From positions 684 to 52,809 of the forward strand of contig NZ_LNQC01000078.1 in assembly GCF_001651855.1 (NCBI RefSeq): DNA of 52,126 nt. Direction: 5' to 3'. Under the pieces are notes generated by a model that did no database searches, was not told where the DNA came from, and was given only the letters and a program-made list of their open reading frames with translations. The stretch's first letter is position 1; each line of letters opens with the position of its first letter. Source of the DNA: Sinorhizobium americanum. Its GTDB lineage: Bacteria > Pseudomonadota > Alphaproteobacteria > Rhizobiales > Rhizobiaceae. The position numbers and the translations under genes were made by a program. This document shows, one piece after another, positions 41,872-50,320 of this stretch.

Positions 41872-42562
41872 TGTACGTGAGGACCTTTTTGGAGTTGGAG
41901 ATGTCGGTCAGGCGGCGCTGATTTTCGGCCTGCAATGAGGACACAGCACCATTCATGACGCCGATCAGCTCGTTGATCGTCAGGCCAGCCTGGACCTGAA
42001 GCTGTGTGTTCTGATCGATGGAGCCCTTGATGTCCTTGGCTTGGCCGATATTTGCGCCCGCCTGCTCGAACGAAGTGCGGCGCGTCTGGACGGCTTGCTG
42101 CGAGCCAGTCACGAGCGCCGCTACACCGAGAACGGTGTTCACCATCTCTTCATACGATTTGTCGCCCGAAAACGAGCTGCCCGCCTGGCCGGACAGGTTC
42201 TTCACCAATTGCAGGCCGTTGATGAAGTTTGTTGCCACCTTGGCAACATCGCCGCCCATGCCGCCGAAGTTCGGAACGCCGCCCGACATCAGGCTGTCGA
42301 AGGACGGCATTTGAGAGACGCTGAAGCCATTGCCGACGGCAAGGTTCTGCATCTGATTGGCGTCGCTACCGCGATCGCCGGTCACCGCCTCAAGAGTGTC
42401 CTGGACCGTTCTCAGGACTTCCTTGTTGGTGCCGAGAATGTCATCGGTCGTTTTCGACGTTCTCTGCGCAATCTCAAGATTCGCAGCGTCGATGACCGGG
42501 ACTTGCGCGGACGCTGCGGACGCAAGGGCCACCGAGCACGCCGTTAAAATCAAACGTTTCAT
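41855..42562 (-). CDS. virB5: T4SS minor pilus protein VirB5
   Basis: 235 residues with signal peptide MKRLILTACSVALASAASA, cleaved before QVPVIDA. The mature protein begins QVPVIDAANLEIAQRTS, the start typical of VirB5/TraC, and is mostly helical (QRRLTDISNSKKVL). VirB5 sits at the pilus tip and is needed for attachment. GAGGAGAA precedes ATG 42562. The lytic transglycosylase gene ends 11 bases upstream and the lipoprotein gene overlaps its end. It follows a second transglycosylase, an unusual insertion between virB4 and virB5. Confidence 0.8.
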   Translation of the reverse strand: MKRLILTACSVALASAASAQVPVIDAANLEIAQRTSKTTDDILGTNKEVLRTVQDTLEAVTGDRGSDANQMQNLAVGNGFSVSQMPSFDSLMSGGVPNFGGMGGDVAKVATNFINGLQLVKNLSGQAGSSFSGDKSYEEMVNTVLGVAALVTGSQQAVQTRRTSFEQAGANIGQAKDIKGSIDQNTQLQVQAGLTINELIGVMNGAVSSLQAENQRRLTDISNSKKVLTYSDPTE

Positions 42563-42573
42563 GGCAGTTCTCC

Positions 42574-43662
42574 TCATTGAGCGGTCAACATCAGATCTAC
42601 GTTGGCTTCGCGCTCCCGCTTCTGGACGCAAGCCTTTTCTGGCGGGCTCCATTCAAGCCCCTCGCGAGGATCGCAAACACCGGTCGTTTCGCGGTCCGTC
42701 GCATCGTCATCCTTCTTGAAGTCGCTCGTACGTGATGCGCCGGAAAGATTGCCGACATCGACCGCACTTCGAGAATTCATGAGATCCGCCATTGTCGTGC
42801 CGAGGCGGATGACCTGATTCATCATTTCGAGGTTGGCGTTTCGCGCGCCCGAATTATGGTCCCAACTGTCCTGAGTGGTCCCGCTGGACATGGCGCCCAA
42901 CTGCTGCAGCCAGGAGGCAACATTCCCGCTGCTTTCCCCGATCGCCTGGGACGTCGCCATGGAGTTGACGGTGGAGTCCCGCATGCCGGTGAAGGCGGTA
43001 GAACCGCCACCATAATTCGCCGGAATGCTGGCAACGTCTGAGCCGCCAAAGGCAGGAAGCCACTTTTGGGTGATGTTCGCCACATACCCCTGCGTTTCCT
43101 TGAAAGGCGGGATTCCGCCCCACTTCTGGACGCTACCAGGACCCGCGTTATAGGCGGCCAGTGCGAGATTGGTGTTGCCGTTGAAACGGCGAAGCTGCTG
43201 CTTCAGATAGCGCGCGCCGCCACGAAGATTGTCTTCCATGTCATAGGGATTGACCCCGAGATCCTTTGCCGTACCCGGCATAAGCTGAGAAAGCCCGATG
43301 GCGCCGACCGGCGATTCCGCACACGGATTGAACCGGCTTTCCTGATAGACAAGCGCCATGAAGAGGCTTTCGCCGACGCCTTCTTCCTGGGCCACTCGCT
43401 TCACAAGCCCGGTGATTTCCGGGTTGGCCGTTGCAGCGGAAGCGGCGTCACCGCTGCGACCTGGACGATACATCGAGCAGGTCACGCTCTTGCTGACGGA
43501 ATGACGGTCACTATCCGTCTTCTCGATTTCCGTCGTCGTCTGGTCGCGTTTGGTGTCGGTCTCGAGCACCTTGCCGTCAAGCACCGGCACCTGAGAGTGC
43601 GCCGTTCCGGAGGCACCAAGCCACAGCGCAGAAATCACCCACAAAGCAGGACTCTTCCTCAT
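42574..43662 (-). CDS. Second lytic transglycosylase, inserted between virB4 and virB5
   Basis: 362 residues. After a signal peptide (MRKSPALWVISALWLGASG, cleavage about AHS-QV) and a 70-residue linker comes an SLT domain with catalytic glutamate in LVYQESRFNPCAESP, GAIGLSQLMPGTAKDLG and LALAAYNAGPGSV. The C-terminal 130 residues are low in similarity to known VirB1 and contain helical stretches (NLEMMNQVIRLGTTMADLM). Peptidoglycan cutting during channel assembly is the expected role. ATG 43662 overlaps the virB4 stop by 4 bases with GGAGAAGG upstream. The operon also has VirB1 at 46774. Confidence 0.85.
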   Translation of the reverse strand: MRKSPALWVISALWLGASGTAHSQVPVLDGKVLETDTKRDQTTTEIEKTDSDRHSVSKSVTCSMYRPGRSGDAASAATANPEITGLVKRVAQEEGVGESLFMALVYQESRFNPCAESPVGAIGLSQLMPGTAKDLGVNPYDMEDNLRGGARYLKQQLRRFNGNTNLALAAYNAGPGSVQKWGGIPPFKETQGYVANITQKWLPAFGGSDVASIPANYGGGSTAFTGMRDSTVNSMATSQAIGESSGNVASWLQQLGAMSSGTTQDSWDHNSGARNANLEMMNQVIRLGTTMADLMNSRSAVDVGNLSGASRTSDFKKDDDATDRETTGVCDPREGLEWSPPEKACVQKREREANVDLMLTAQ

Positions 43663-46118
43663 TCGGCCTTCTCCCATCCGCAAAATTCAGCGAGCCAATT
43701 TTCAGGCTCGTCGCCATATTGGTCCCGAAGCGCCGCGCACTCCTCGACGGTCTCCTTGCGGCCGGAAAGCACCTTCACGAGATCGGGCATGGCGGAGAGA
43801 TCGAGCCGAGCGATGACCGAGTCATTGCCGTGCTTGATCAGGAAAGTTCGCTTTTCGGGCGGAGTGTTCTTGATGAAGTTGAATTCCTTCACCGTCAGGC
43901 CAAAGCGCTTGATATAGCTCTCTTCGTCTGCCCGCGGGTTCGGAAAGTGAATGTTCGTCGCCGACTGCTCAATCAGCGTATGCGAAGCCTTTGCCTTGGC
44001 GATATCCGCCGCGGACTGGGTGCCGAAGCCAACAATGCCGTTGAGCTTGCGGATGGTTTTCATCTTGTCGACGATGAACGCCGAAAAGGTCTCGTCCATA
44101 AGGAGCTGCCAGCCCTCGTCCATGAAGAACATGACCGGGTTTCCGTCGAGCAGCTCGTTAAGGCGATGATAGAGGTACATCAGCGCCGGCGTGCGAAGAT
44201 CCTCATTCCCGAGGATGTTCGTCATGTCGAACCCAAACACGCTGCGACCCGAGAAGGAGAGGACGTCATGCGAAGCGTTGAAGAGCCACGCCTTTTCACC
44301 ATCGATCCACGGCCGAAGACGTGCGTGAAGGTCGTTTGCATCCGCCCGCGACCGTCCGACCAGCAGGCCAGCCAGATTTGGCAGATTGCGCTCCGCCGCA
44401 GGTTCCTGCATCAGGCGGACGATTGCCCTTTCAAGCGTATCCTCGTCTTCCTGAGTGAAGTCGTCGCGATCTCCGGAGCGCAACATTGCCTTCAAGAGAC
44501 GAAGGAGAAATTCTCGGTTAGGGCCGGTGTTATCGAGCTGCAGCGGGTTGAAACCTGTTGGCGTCCCCGGTGACAGCACCTCATAGGAGCCGCCGATCGC
44601 CCTCACGAAGATTTCGGCGCCGCGGTCCTTGTCAAAGAACACCGCTTTTGGCGTCGGTGAAACGCGCATTGCCTGCGCCAGCAGAAACGTCAGGGCAACC
44701 GTTTTGCCGGAACCGGTCGGCCCGGTGACAAGGAAGTGGCCGATGTCGCGGCGATGGAAATTGAACCAGTACGGTGTTTGCGACGTGGTCTCTAGAATCG
44801 TGATCGGCAAGCCCCAATGGGTGCGATCGGCCTGTCCCGTCGCGAAATTGTGCATGGAGGACAGGCCGGAAAAGTTCGCGCTCGACAGCATTGCCTTGCG
44901 GGCGATGTAGCTGTGGTTCCCTGGCAATTGCGCCCAAAAGCCGGCCTCGAGGTTCAGATCCTCGCGAAGCCAAGTGATGTTCATGTCGGTGAGGCGGGCG
45001 CCGAGTTCCGAAACCGTGCGGCTGAGGCCTTCGAGATCGCGCGAAAGGCACAGGAGCGAAAGGTGATGGAAGCCAAAAACGGCCTCCTGGTTCATCAGGC
45101 TATTGAGCGCATAGTCGATATCCTGCTCGACCGAGCTACCAGATTCGTCCGACGCTCTGATTTGTCGTTGCAAACGGCTAATCCGCTCTTGCGCAATCGG
45201 CTTGTCGGCGATTGTGAAGGATTGCGTGAGAATGAACTCATGGTTCACCTGCAACAGGCCGTCCAGCATTCCCGGCCCGGTGAAGGGTGGGTATTCCTTC
45301 ACGGACAAAAGGGCTCCAAAGCGGGTGCTTCCATCGACAGCCGCTTGAGCCTGCATCGTCCGCTTGCTGAAATGCAGTCGGGACGTGCCGACGTAATTGC
45401 GGATCCCCATGCGCGGCAAGCGCATCTTGCGCGGCACTCCGCAGGTCAGGATCGTGTTGAAGAATTCGCAGGGTTCGGAGTAGGGCTCACCCTTCTCCTT
45501 CTCTTCCTGCCCTTCGATCTTGGCCTCAGCGTCTTTTCTGCCACGATAGGTGATACCGAGCGCGCGCGCTCCGTACTTATGCAGATCGCGCACGATGTTG
45601 CCGATCAGCTCCTCGAGCTCCGTGACATCTTCGCGCGTTTGCTGGACGCGGGAGTCTTTGTTTGCCTTGTCGAAGAGCCGATTGAGCGAGTCGCCAACGC
45701 CGAGAGCGCCCCGCATTCCCGACCGCACAATGGTCAGGTAAATTTCGTTCGTGAACATGCGCTTGTGGCGCAATTGCTCCATGTAGCGCTTGTTCAGCAG
45801 GTCGCAGAATGGAGCGTCGAACGCGCCACCGATTTCTGTCACAACCTCTCGACGGATTACCGTTGACCAAATAGAATAGCGGCTCGAGCCCAACGCACGG
45901 ATCATCGTGTTTTGCACGACCGACCGCATGTTGAGCTCTGCCTGGTCTTCTGTCTGGAAGAACAGCCCATCCAGTTTAATGACGCTCAGGAGCGAGCCGT
46001 TTTCCAGCCCGATCACTGTGTCGGAGACGTGTCGGAGATACGGAATATGAGTCGACATGGGCCGCTCATTGCTGGCGACCCGGCCGAATCCAAGCTCTTC
46101 TTTGACGACTTTCAGCAT
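43659..46118 (-). CDS. virB4: T4SS ATPase VirB4
   Basis: 819 residues, the largest T4SS ATPase. The N-terminal CagE/VirB4 domain includes THIPYLRHVSDTVIGLENG, and the motor domain has Walker A GPTGSGKT (about 462-470) and Walker B VMFFMDEGWQLL (about 663). It energises pilus and substrate export. ATG 46118 lies 2 bases before the virB3 stop end, with a longer frame to 46349 antisense to nothing and not family-like. It overlaps the transglycosylase gene at its 3' end by 4 bases. Confidence 0.9.
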   Translation of the reverse strand: MLKVVKEELGFGRVASNERPMSTHIPYLRHVSDTVIGLENGSLLSVIKLDGLFFQTEDQAELNMRSVVQNTMIRALGSSRYSIWSTVIRREVVTEIGGAFDAPFCDLLNKRYMEQLRHKRMFTNEIYLTIVRSGMRGALGVGDSLNRLFDKANKDSRVQQTREDVTELEELIGNIVRDLHKYGARALGITYRGRKDAEAKIEGQEEKEKGEPYSEPCEFFNTILTCGVPRKMRLPRMGIRNYVGTSRLHFSKRTMQAQAAVDGSTRFGALLSVKEYPPFTGPGMLDGLLQVNHEFILTQSFTIADKPIAQERISRLQRQIRASDESGSSVEQDIDYALNSLMNQEAVFGFHHLSLLCLSRDLEGLSRTVSELGARLTDMNITWLREDLNLEAGFWAQLPGNHSYIARKAMLSSANFSGLSSMHNFATGQADRTHWGLPITILETTSQTPYWFNFHRRDIGHFLVTGPTGSGKTVALTFLLAQAMRVSPTPKAVFFDKDRGAEIFVRAIGGSYEVLSPGTPTGFNPLQLDNTGPNREFLLRLLKAMLRSGDRDDFTQEDEDTLERAIVRLMQEPAAERNLPNLAGLLVGRSRADANDLHARLRPWIDGEKAWLFNASHDVLSFSGRSVFGFDMTNILGNEDLRTPALMYLYHRLNELLDGNPVMFFMDEGWQLLMDETFSAFIVDKMKTIRKLNGIVGFGTQSAADIAKAKASHTLIEQSATNIHFPNPRADEESYIKRFGLTVKEFNFIKNTPPEKRTFLIKHGNDSVIARLDLSAMPDLVKVLSGRKETVEECAALRDQYGDEPENWLAEFCGWEKAE

Positions 46119-46120
46119 GG

Positions 46121-46420
46121 TCACGGTCCGTAAGAGTTGGTGCCCCAAAAGCGCTTGTTGGGCGTGCGGGGCGTCTTGCGGGACGTCACCTGCATCACGT
46201 CGAGGATCCTGTTGTCCCAGGTGCAGAGCGAGAACAGGACAAGGTAAGCAACCGGCGCGATAAGCAACGCCAGGAGGTCGTTCGTTGCAAGCCAGCCGAT
46301 GATGGTGACGCCAACGATCAGCACCACCGCCATGTAGGGCACGCCCCAAAGCGTCGGGGACCGGGTTAACCCGATCACCAACGGCGTCAGAGCTGGTTTT
46401 TCGTCCTGAAATTCACTCAT
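46121..46420 (-). CDS. virB3: T4SS protein VirB3
   Basis: 99 residues. The VirB3/TrbD pattern is PLVIGLTRSPTLWGVPYMAV followed by two hydrophobic segments (LIVGVTIIGWLA and LLALLIAPVAYLVLF) and the basic tail. It is an inner-membrane protein linked to VirB4. It starts 3 bases after virB2 ends and is immediately followed by virB4. Confidence 0.85.
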   Translation of the reverse strand: MSEFQDEKPALTPLVIGLTRSPTLWGVPYMAVVLIVGVTIIGWLATNDLLALLIAPVAYLVLFSLCTWDNRILDVMQVTSRKTPRTPNKRFWGTNSYGP

Positions 46421-46423
46421 CGG

Positions 46424-46762
46424 TCACTGGCCGACCGCTGAGATCATCTCGTCGACGATCGCGGGTGCGCCAAACACCAGACCAATTCCCATCACGACCG
46501 CGCCGGCAGTGAACCACGACAAGCGTCCGGCGAATGCCAGAAAGCCAAGTCCGATAACGGCAATGATCGCGAGCAGCCGACCGAACGGGCCGGTGATGAA
46601 ATCAACGATCATCTGCACCGCCGTCTGCAGCGGCCCGAACGCGCCGCCTGCACTCTGCGCCAGAGCCACATCAGCTCCCGCGACTTGGAATGCCGCCACG
46701 ATGCCGAGCGTGGCAGCGAGCTTCACCGCCTGAGACTTCTTCGTTTGCATTTCAAATTGCAT
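46424..46762 (-). CDS. virB2: T4SS major pilin VirB2
   Basis: 112 residues, TrbC/VirB2 pilin. The long signal (MQFEMQTKKSQAVKLAATLG, then FQVAGADVALA) is cleaved before QSAGGAFG, giving a mature pilin of two hydrophobic helices (LLAIIAVIGLGFLAF and GAVVMGIGLVFG). AAGGAGAG precedes ATG 46762; ATG 46777 is in frame but has no site. It lies 11 bases after the VirB1 gene. Confidence 0.85.
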   Translation of the reverse strand: MQFEMQTKKSQAVKLAATLGIVAAFQVAGADVALAQSAGGAFGPLQTAVQMIVDFITGPFGRLLAIIAVIGLGFLAFAGRLSWFTAGAVVMGIGLVFGAPAIVDEMISAVGQ

Positions 46763-46773
46763 GTTTCTCTCCT

Positions 46774-47718
46774 TCAAAAGTGCATGACACCGCCGACAAA
46801 CTTGCCGGTCTTCTTCACGGCGATGACACCGGCGTCGCCGCTGTCACTCGCATCCGAGACCGTCTGCGCAGCGGTAGCCAGCCTCGCCTTGCCTTTCGCC
46901 GACGGCATTGGCAGCCCGAGTTGGTAGTTCACCACCCTGGCGACGTATCCGACTGTTTCCTGGAACGGCGGGATGCCGCCGTGTTGGTAGATCCGCTGCT
47001 CGCCGCTGTTGTAGGCAGCGGCGACCAGGAGCGGATTCTGAAACTCATCAAGCAGAAACCGCAGGTACTTCATCCCGCCCTCAATGTTCTGAGCGGGATC
47101 ACAGATGTCCCTGACGCCGAACCGCGCAGCCGTAGCAGGCATGAGCTGCATCGGTCCGCGCGCGCCCTTTGGGGAATTGCGGCTTTGGTCAAAGCCGCTC
47201 TCCGCCCAGGCGATGGCCGTCGCGAAGACTTCATCGACGCGATATTTGCGCGCCGTCTGCACAACCAGAGACTTAACCTCTTCCGGGCTGAGCGGAGGAT
47301 GGCCACACTGCCGAAGTGAACCAAATTGCTGTATCGAGCCCGTAGGAATATGCGGTTCATCAACCCTGTCCGGCACGTTGTCGGAGCGGGCAAAGTTGCT
47401 CAAAACGGCATCAATATGATGCAGACCTCCCAAATCATAGGGGCTTTTGTCGGCATTGTTCTGAGCCACATCTTGCTGCGTTAATACGCCATTAGCGCCT
47501 AGCACGAAGTCCTTCATTGAGCCGCGCCAGCGCTCATCGAAGTTCGTTGCAAGCGTCGCCTTGCTGTCGATAGGCCAAGTGCTTTCATCTGTTACAATAT
47601 CTGCAGATTCCTGCCGATCTTGGGCGTAAGAAATCGGGCCCCAGCTCGTGCACAAAAGGGCGCTTCCCGCCAAAGCGGCCCAGCCCAAAACGCCTGCAAA
47701 TCTAGCCCTTTTTTCCAT
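46774..47718 (-). CDS. virB1: Lytic transglycosylase VirB1
   Basis: 314 residues, first gene of the T4SS operon. A signal peptide (MEKRARFAGVLGWAALAGSA, cleavage about SYA-QD) is followed by a 120-residue region of unknown role and an SLT domain: catalytic glutamate in AIAWAESGFDQSRNSPKGARGPMQLMPATAARFG and LVAAAYNSGEQRIY, cut here by the usual spacing, and PFQETVGYVARVVNYQLGL at the end. It opens peptidoglycan for pilus assembly. The start at ATG 47718 has AAGG upstream; ATG 47763 is an in-frame alternative. It is divergent from the secreted-protein gene at 47878. Confidence 0.85.
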   Translation of the reverse strand: MEKRARFAGVLGWAALAGSALLCTSWGPISYAQDRQESADIVTDESTWPIDSKATLATNFDERWRGSMKDFVLGANGVLTQQDVAQNNADKSPYDLGGLHHIDAVLSNFARSDNVPDRVDEPHIPTGSIQQFGSLRQCGHPPLSPEEVKSLVVQTARKYRVDEVFATAIAWAESGFDQSRNSPKGARGPMQLMPATAARFGVRDICDPAQNIEGGMKYLRFLLDEFQNPLLVAAAYNSGEQRIYQHGGIPPFQETVGYVARVVNYQLGLPMPSAKGKARLATAAQTVSDASDSGDAGVIAVKKTGKFVGGVMHF

Positions 47719-47877
47719 AGCCGCGCGCCTTAATTGCGGTGTTGTGATCGAAATGAAAACCAACTAAGCTGGTGAAGGTGTCGCATCGATTTGGTTCAGC
47801 GATACAACTTTTCGAGGCAGACTTAAACCCCCTATTGCAGGGGAACGAGATGAAGCAATATGGGTAAGGGCTAGAAA

Positions 47878-48486
47878 ATGAAACGGACCATCATCGCCGC
47901 ACTCGCAAGTTGCGCTATCGCAACACCTGCTTTGTCCCTCTCGGACATCAACAAGGATTACATCAAATCGCTCGCAGCGCCGGGCAAGACGGTTCTTGTG
48001 CTCGAATATTACGACGGAAGCGGGAAGGTCGCCGATCGGAAGGGCTATGCAACAACGGCCGGATTTAAGGCCGTTTCACCGACCGACTTTCGCGTGGATG
48101 ACAAGACAACACTGCATCTTTTTGGCCTGGAGCCATGCAAGGGCGAAATGGTCAATCGCAGTGAAGACTTCGCCGGGAGCTGCACCGATTATGCGCAGCA
48201 ACAGCTTCAGATCCTGTTACAAAACCCGAAGGTCGTGTTTTGCCGTGCCTTCGTGAGCGAGCAAGGTTCGCCCGTCCAGAACGTCACCTGCTACGGCTAC
48301 TATAATTTCCCCGGTAGCCTCGACTCCGTCGATATGTTCGAGGAGCAGCTTTTGTCGCTCGGCGCGCTCCGCCTCGCAAAAAAGCCAGATGGGACTCCCG
48401 TTCGTCCGGATCTCTCCAAAGCTGAGGAGATCGGCCAGAAGGGCTCATTTGGAATGTGGGCCGATCCGAGGGTGAAGGGTCAATGA
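47878..48486 (+). CDS. Exported SNase-like protein, probably catalytically inactive (first of three)
   Basis: 202 residues with signal peptide MKRTIIAALASCAIATPALS. The remainder follows a staphylococcal-nuclease-like pattern: LHLFGLEPCKGEM (place of the RLxGIDTPE motif), KVVFCRAFVS, TCYGYYNF, LSLGALRLAKKPDG and a final GSFGMWADP. The arginine (R35 equivalent) is histidine and the Asp/Glu pair is not preserved. Three extra cysteines suggest disulfides in the periplasm. It is divergent from VirB1 and overlaps the next gene by 4 bases. The fold assignment is by pattern and context only. Function unknown. Confidence 0.5.
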   Translation: MKRTIIAALASCAIATPALSLSDINKDYIKSLAAPGKTVLVLEYYDGSGKVADRKGYATTAGFKAVSPTDFRVDDKTTLHLFGLEPCKGEMVNRSEDFAGSCTDYAQQQLQILLQNPKVVFCRAFVSEQGSPVQNVTCYGYYNFPGSLDSVDMFEEQLLSLGALRLAKKPDGTPVRPDLSKAEEIGQKGSFGMWADPRVKGQ

Positions 48487-49019
48487 GAAACGCTCTTTCC
48501 CTTCTGTTGGCTCTCTTGCCGACATCCGTATCTGCAGCACCAGCAGGCTATTTCGATCTTCTTCCTGGCGTCACCCTGGAAACGGGCGACACGTGGGTTT
48601 CCAATGGTGAAAGAATCCGCCTCTATGGCGTCCAGGCCTGTTTGCGCGGCACTGCCTATACGGACAAGCACGGGCAGAAACGCGACTGCGGCGAGGCGTC
48701 CCTTGCCGTGCTGGCGGCCTATATCAAGGACACCAAACCCGTTTGCGCCCCGGTGGTGAAGAAAGACGGCATCGCTTACGTCGTCTGCTACGCCACAGTT
48801 GGGAAGGAGCGGCTTGATCTGGCAAACGTCCTGATCACGAGCGGATACGCCTTCGCGGCCCTCAACGGTGAGGGCATGCCCTATCACGTCCCCTATGCCG
48901 TGGCTGAGAAACTTGCGCGAGATAAGCGTGCCGGCCTCTGGCAGTTCGAAGACGTCCAGCATCCGGCCATCCTCTTGAGCCGCGAGGTGAATGCGCGAAC
49001 CAAGAAGGCAGATCAATGA
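48483..49019 (+). CDS. Exported SNase-like protein (second of three)
   Basis: 178 residues with signal peptide MRNALSLLLALLPTSVSAAP. A thermonuclease-like domain: GDTWVSNGERIRLYGVQACLRG is the first conserved block (metal Asp and R35-type arginine kept), CGEASLAVLAAYI is the helix, and YAFAALNGEGM and RAGLWQF are the last blocks. The IDTPE acidic pair reads VQACL and the second arginine position reads KDGIAYV, so nuclease activity is doubtful. ATG 48483 overlaps the previous stop by 4 bases, indicating coupled translation. Confidence 0.6.
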   Translation: MRNALSLLLALLPTSVSAAPAGYFDLLPGVTLETGDTWVSNGERIRLYGVQACLRGTAYTDKHGQKRDCGEASLAVLAAYIKDTKPVCAPVVKKDGIAYVVCYATVGKERLDLANVLITSGYAFAALNGEGMPYHVPYAVAEKLARDKRAGLWQFEDVQHPAILLSREVNARTKKADQ

Positions 49020-49717
49020 AGCGACACCTACTTGCAGCCGCCGCGCTCGCTTTGATCCCCCACGCAGCGACAGCCGCGGATCTCATCAAAACTCCGGCCG
49101 CGGCGGCTCGGCCACCGCAGAGATTGAGCGAAGCTCCGATCTATCAGAATGCGGTCTACAATGGCCGAGTCGCCGTCATGGACGGCCGCACACTGTGGTA
49201 CCCGCAATATGCGCAGCGCGTTCGTCTCGTCGAGATTGACGCGTGCGAGCTCCCACAGTGGGCGATTGATCCCAAGTGGGTGGATCGCGAGCGGCAAAAG
49301 GCGCCTCCACCCGTTCCGTGCGGCCCACTTGCGAAGGCTTGGCTCAAGAGGACCATAGGCAGCAGACCGGTCGAATGTACCGTCATCGCGTATGGCAATG
49401 ACGGTATCCCCCAGGCCCGCTGCACGTCAGCCGGCCGCGATATTGCGGTCGAGATGCTTCGTGTCGGATGGGCGCGTGTCGCGTCGCCCTATTCATACAG
49501 CAGCCAATACCTGGTCTATCAGCAGCACGCGATGGCGGCCCGCTATGGCATGTGGGCCACTTACGTCCTCGACATGAACGAGTGGCGTCGCAAGGCCGTC
49601 GACAAGACGCTAGACCGCCAGCCGATCGCTGATTTCAACCTGCTTGTCGAACGGGAAAGCGAAATATCGCCGCCCTTCATCGACGCGCGGAAGAAGCCCA
49701 AGAGGACAGACCGATAG
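49016..49717 (+). CDS. Exported SNase-like protein (third of three)
   Basis: 233 residues with signal peptide MKRHLLAAAALALIPHAATA. It has the best-kept nuclease block: RVRLVEIDACELPQ retains the arginine and both acidic positions (I-D and E-L), then CGPLAKAWLKRTIG, VECTVIAYGNDGIPQARC, and LRVGWARVASP and RYGMWA. The second catalytic arginine (YGR in SNase) appears as NDGIPQ, so activity is uncertain. A 60-residue C-terminal tail (NLLVERESEISPPFIDARKK) is extra. It overlaps its neighbour by 4 bases. Confidence 0.6.
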   Translation: MKRHLLAAAALALIPHAATAADLIKTPAAAARPPQRLSEAPIYQNAVYNGRVAVMDGRTLWYPQYAQRVRLVEIDACELPQWAIDPKWVDRERQKAPPPVPCGPLAKAWLKRTIGSRPVECTVIAYGNDGIPQARCTSAGRDIAVEMLRVGWARVASPYSYSSQYLVYQQHAMAARYGMWATYVLDMNEWRRKAVDKTLDRQPIADFNLLVERESEISPPFIDARKKPKRTDR

Positions 49718-50320
49718 TTGCCCGACTTCGCACATATTGCGAGCTCATTCGCAACCGATCCGCTGGCGAGCTTAATGCTCGCCATTCCCTTATCGTTTGC
49801 GCTCATCGTCGTTTCGGAACGAATCTGGTGGGTGCACGGTCCGTTCGCCCTGGCGCTCCTGATCGTCTCGGTCCTCTTTCTCGATCGACGTCATCTGGCG
49901 CTGGACAGCTTTCTCGTCGGCCTATTCGCCTTTCCACCGCTTTGCCGGGACATTCCCAACCAGCCGATGCTTTTTCGGATCGGGGTTCTCTGGTTTTCAG
50001 CCTTCGCGCTCGTTGCCGCCATCATCTACGCAGCAGGCAGTCGAGTGCACCACGCCACACCGCTCGACAAGCTATTCGTCGACCACGCGTCTCCAGCGGC
50101 AACCATCATGAGGGCCAACAGACATGAAACACCTGCTTTATGCTGCAGCCGGTCTTGCTGCGCTTACCTTCGCCCCCACAGGAGCAAAGACAGAAGATGC
50201 TCCCTGGGGCTGCCAGGTTCTCCTTTGCGCTGCCTCGCAAAATCCGTCCTGGCAGGGCGTTCCCTATTGCGTGCCCCCGATGAAGAGGCTGATCGCCGCA
50301 ATGGCGAAGCCGGGATTTGA
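49718..50320 (+). CDS. Membrane protein of unknown function, with doubtful 3' end
   Basis: A TTG-start frame immediately after the preceding stop. Residues 16-107 hold four hydrophobic segments (LASLMLAIPLSFALIVV, HGPFALALLIVSVLFL, DSFLVGLFAFPPL, VLWFSAFALVAAIIYAAG). The last 65 residues are Cys/Arg-rich and lie antiparallel-free over the start of the next gene, reading like out-of-frame translation. Shifting one base gives a stop at 50109-50111, exactly 12 bases before the next ATG, so a single-base indel or natural shift may have extended it. Treat the C-terminus with doubt. No function is recognised. Confidence 0.5.
   Translation: MPDFAHIASSFATDPLASLMLAIPLSFALIVVSERIWWVHGPFALALLIVSVLFLDRRHLALDSFLVGLFAFPPLCRDIPNQPMLFRIGVLWFSAFALVAAIIYAAGSRVHHATPLDKLFVDHASPAATIMRANRHETPALCCSRSCCAYLRPHRSKDRRCSLGLPGSPLRCLAKSVLAGRSLLRAPDEEADRRNGEAGI

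Noticed and set aside
44817..45866. 349-codon open frame on the plus strand
   Set aside because: Antisense to virB4, which has both Walker motifs; no supporting features.
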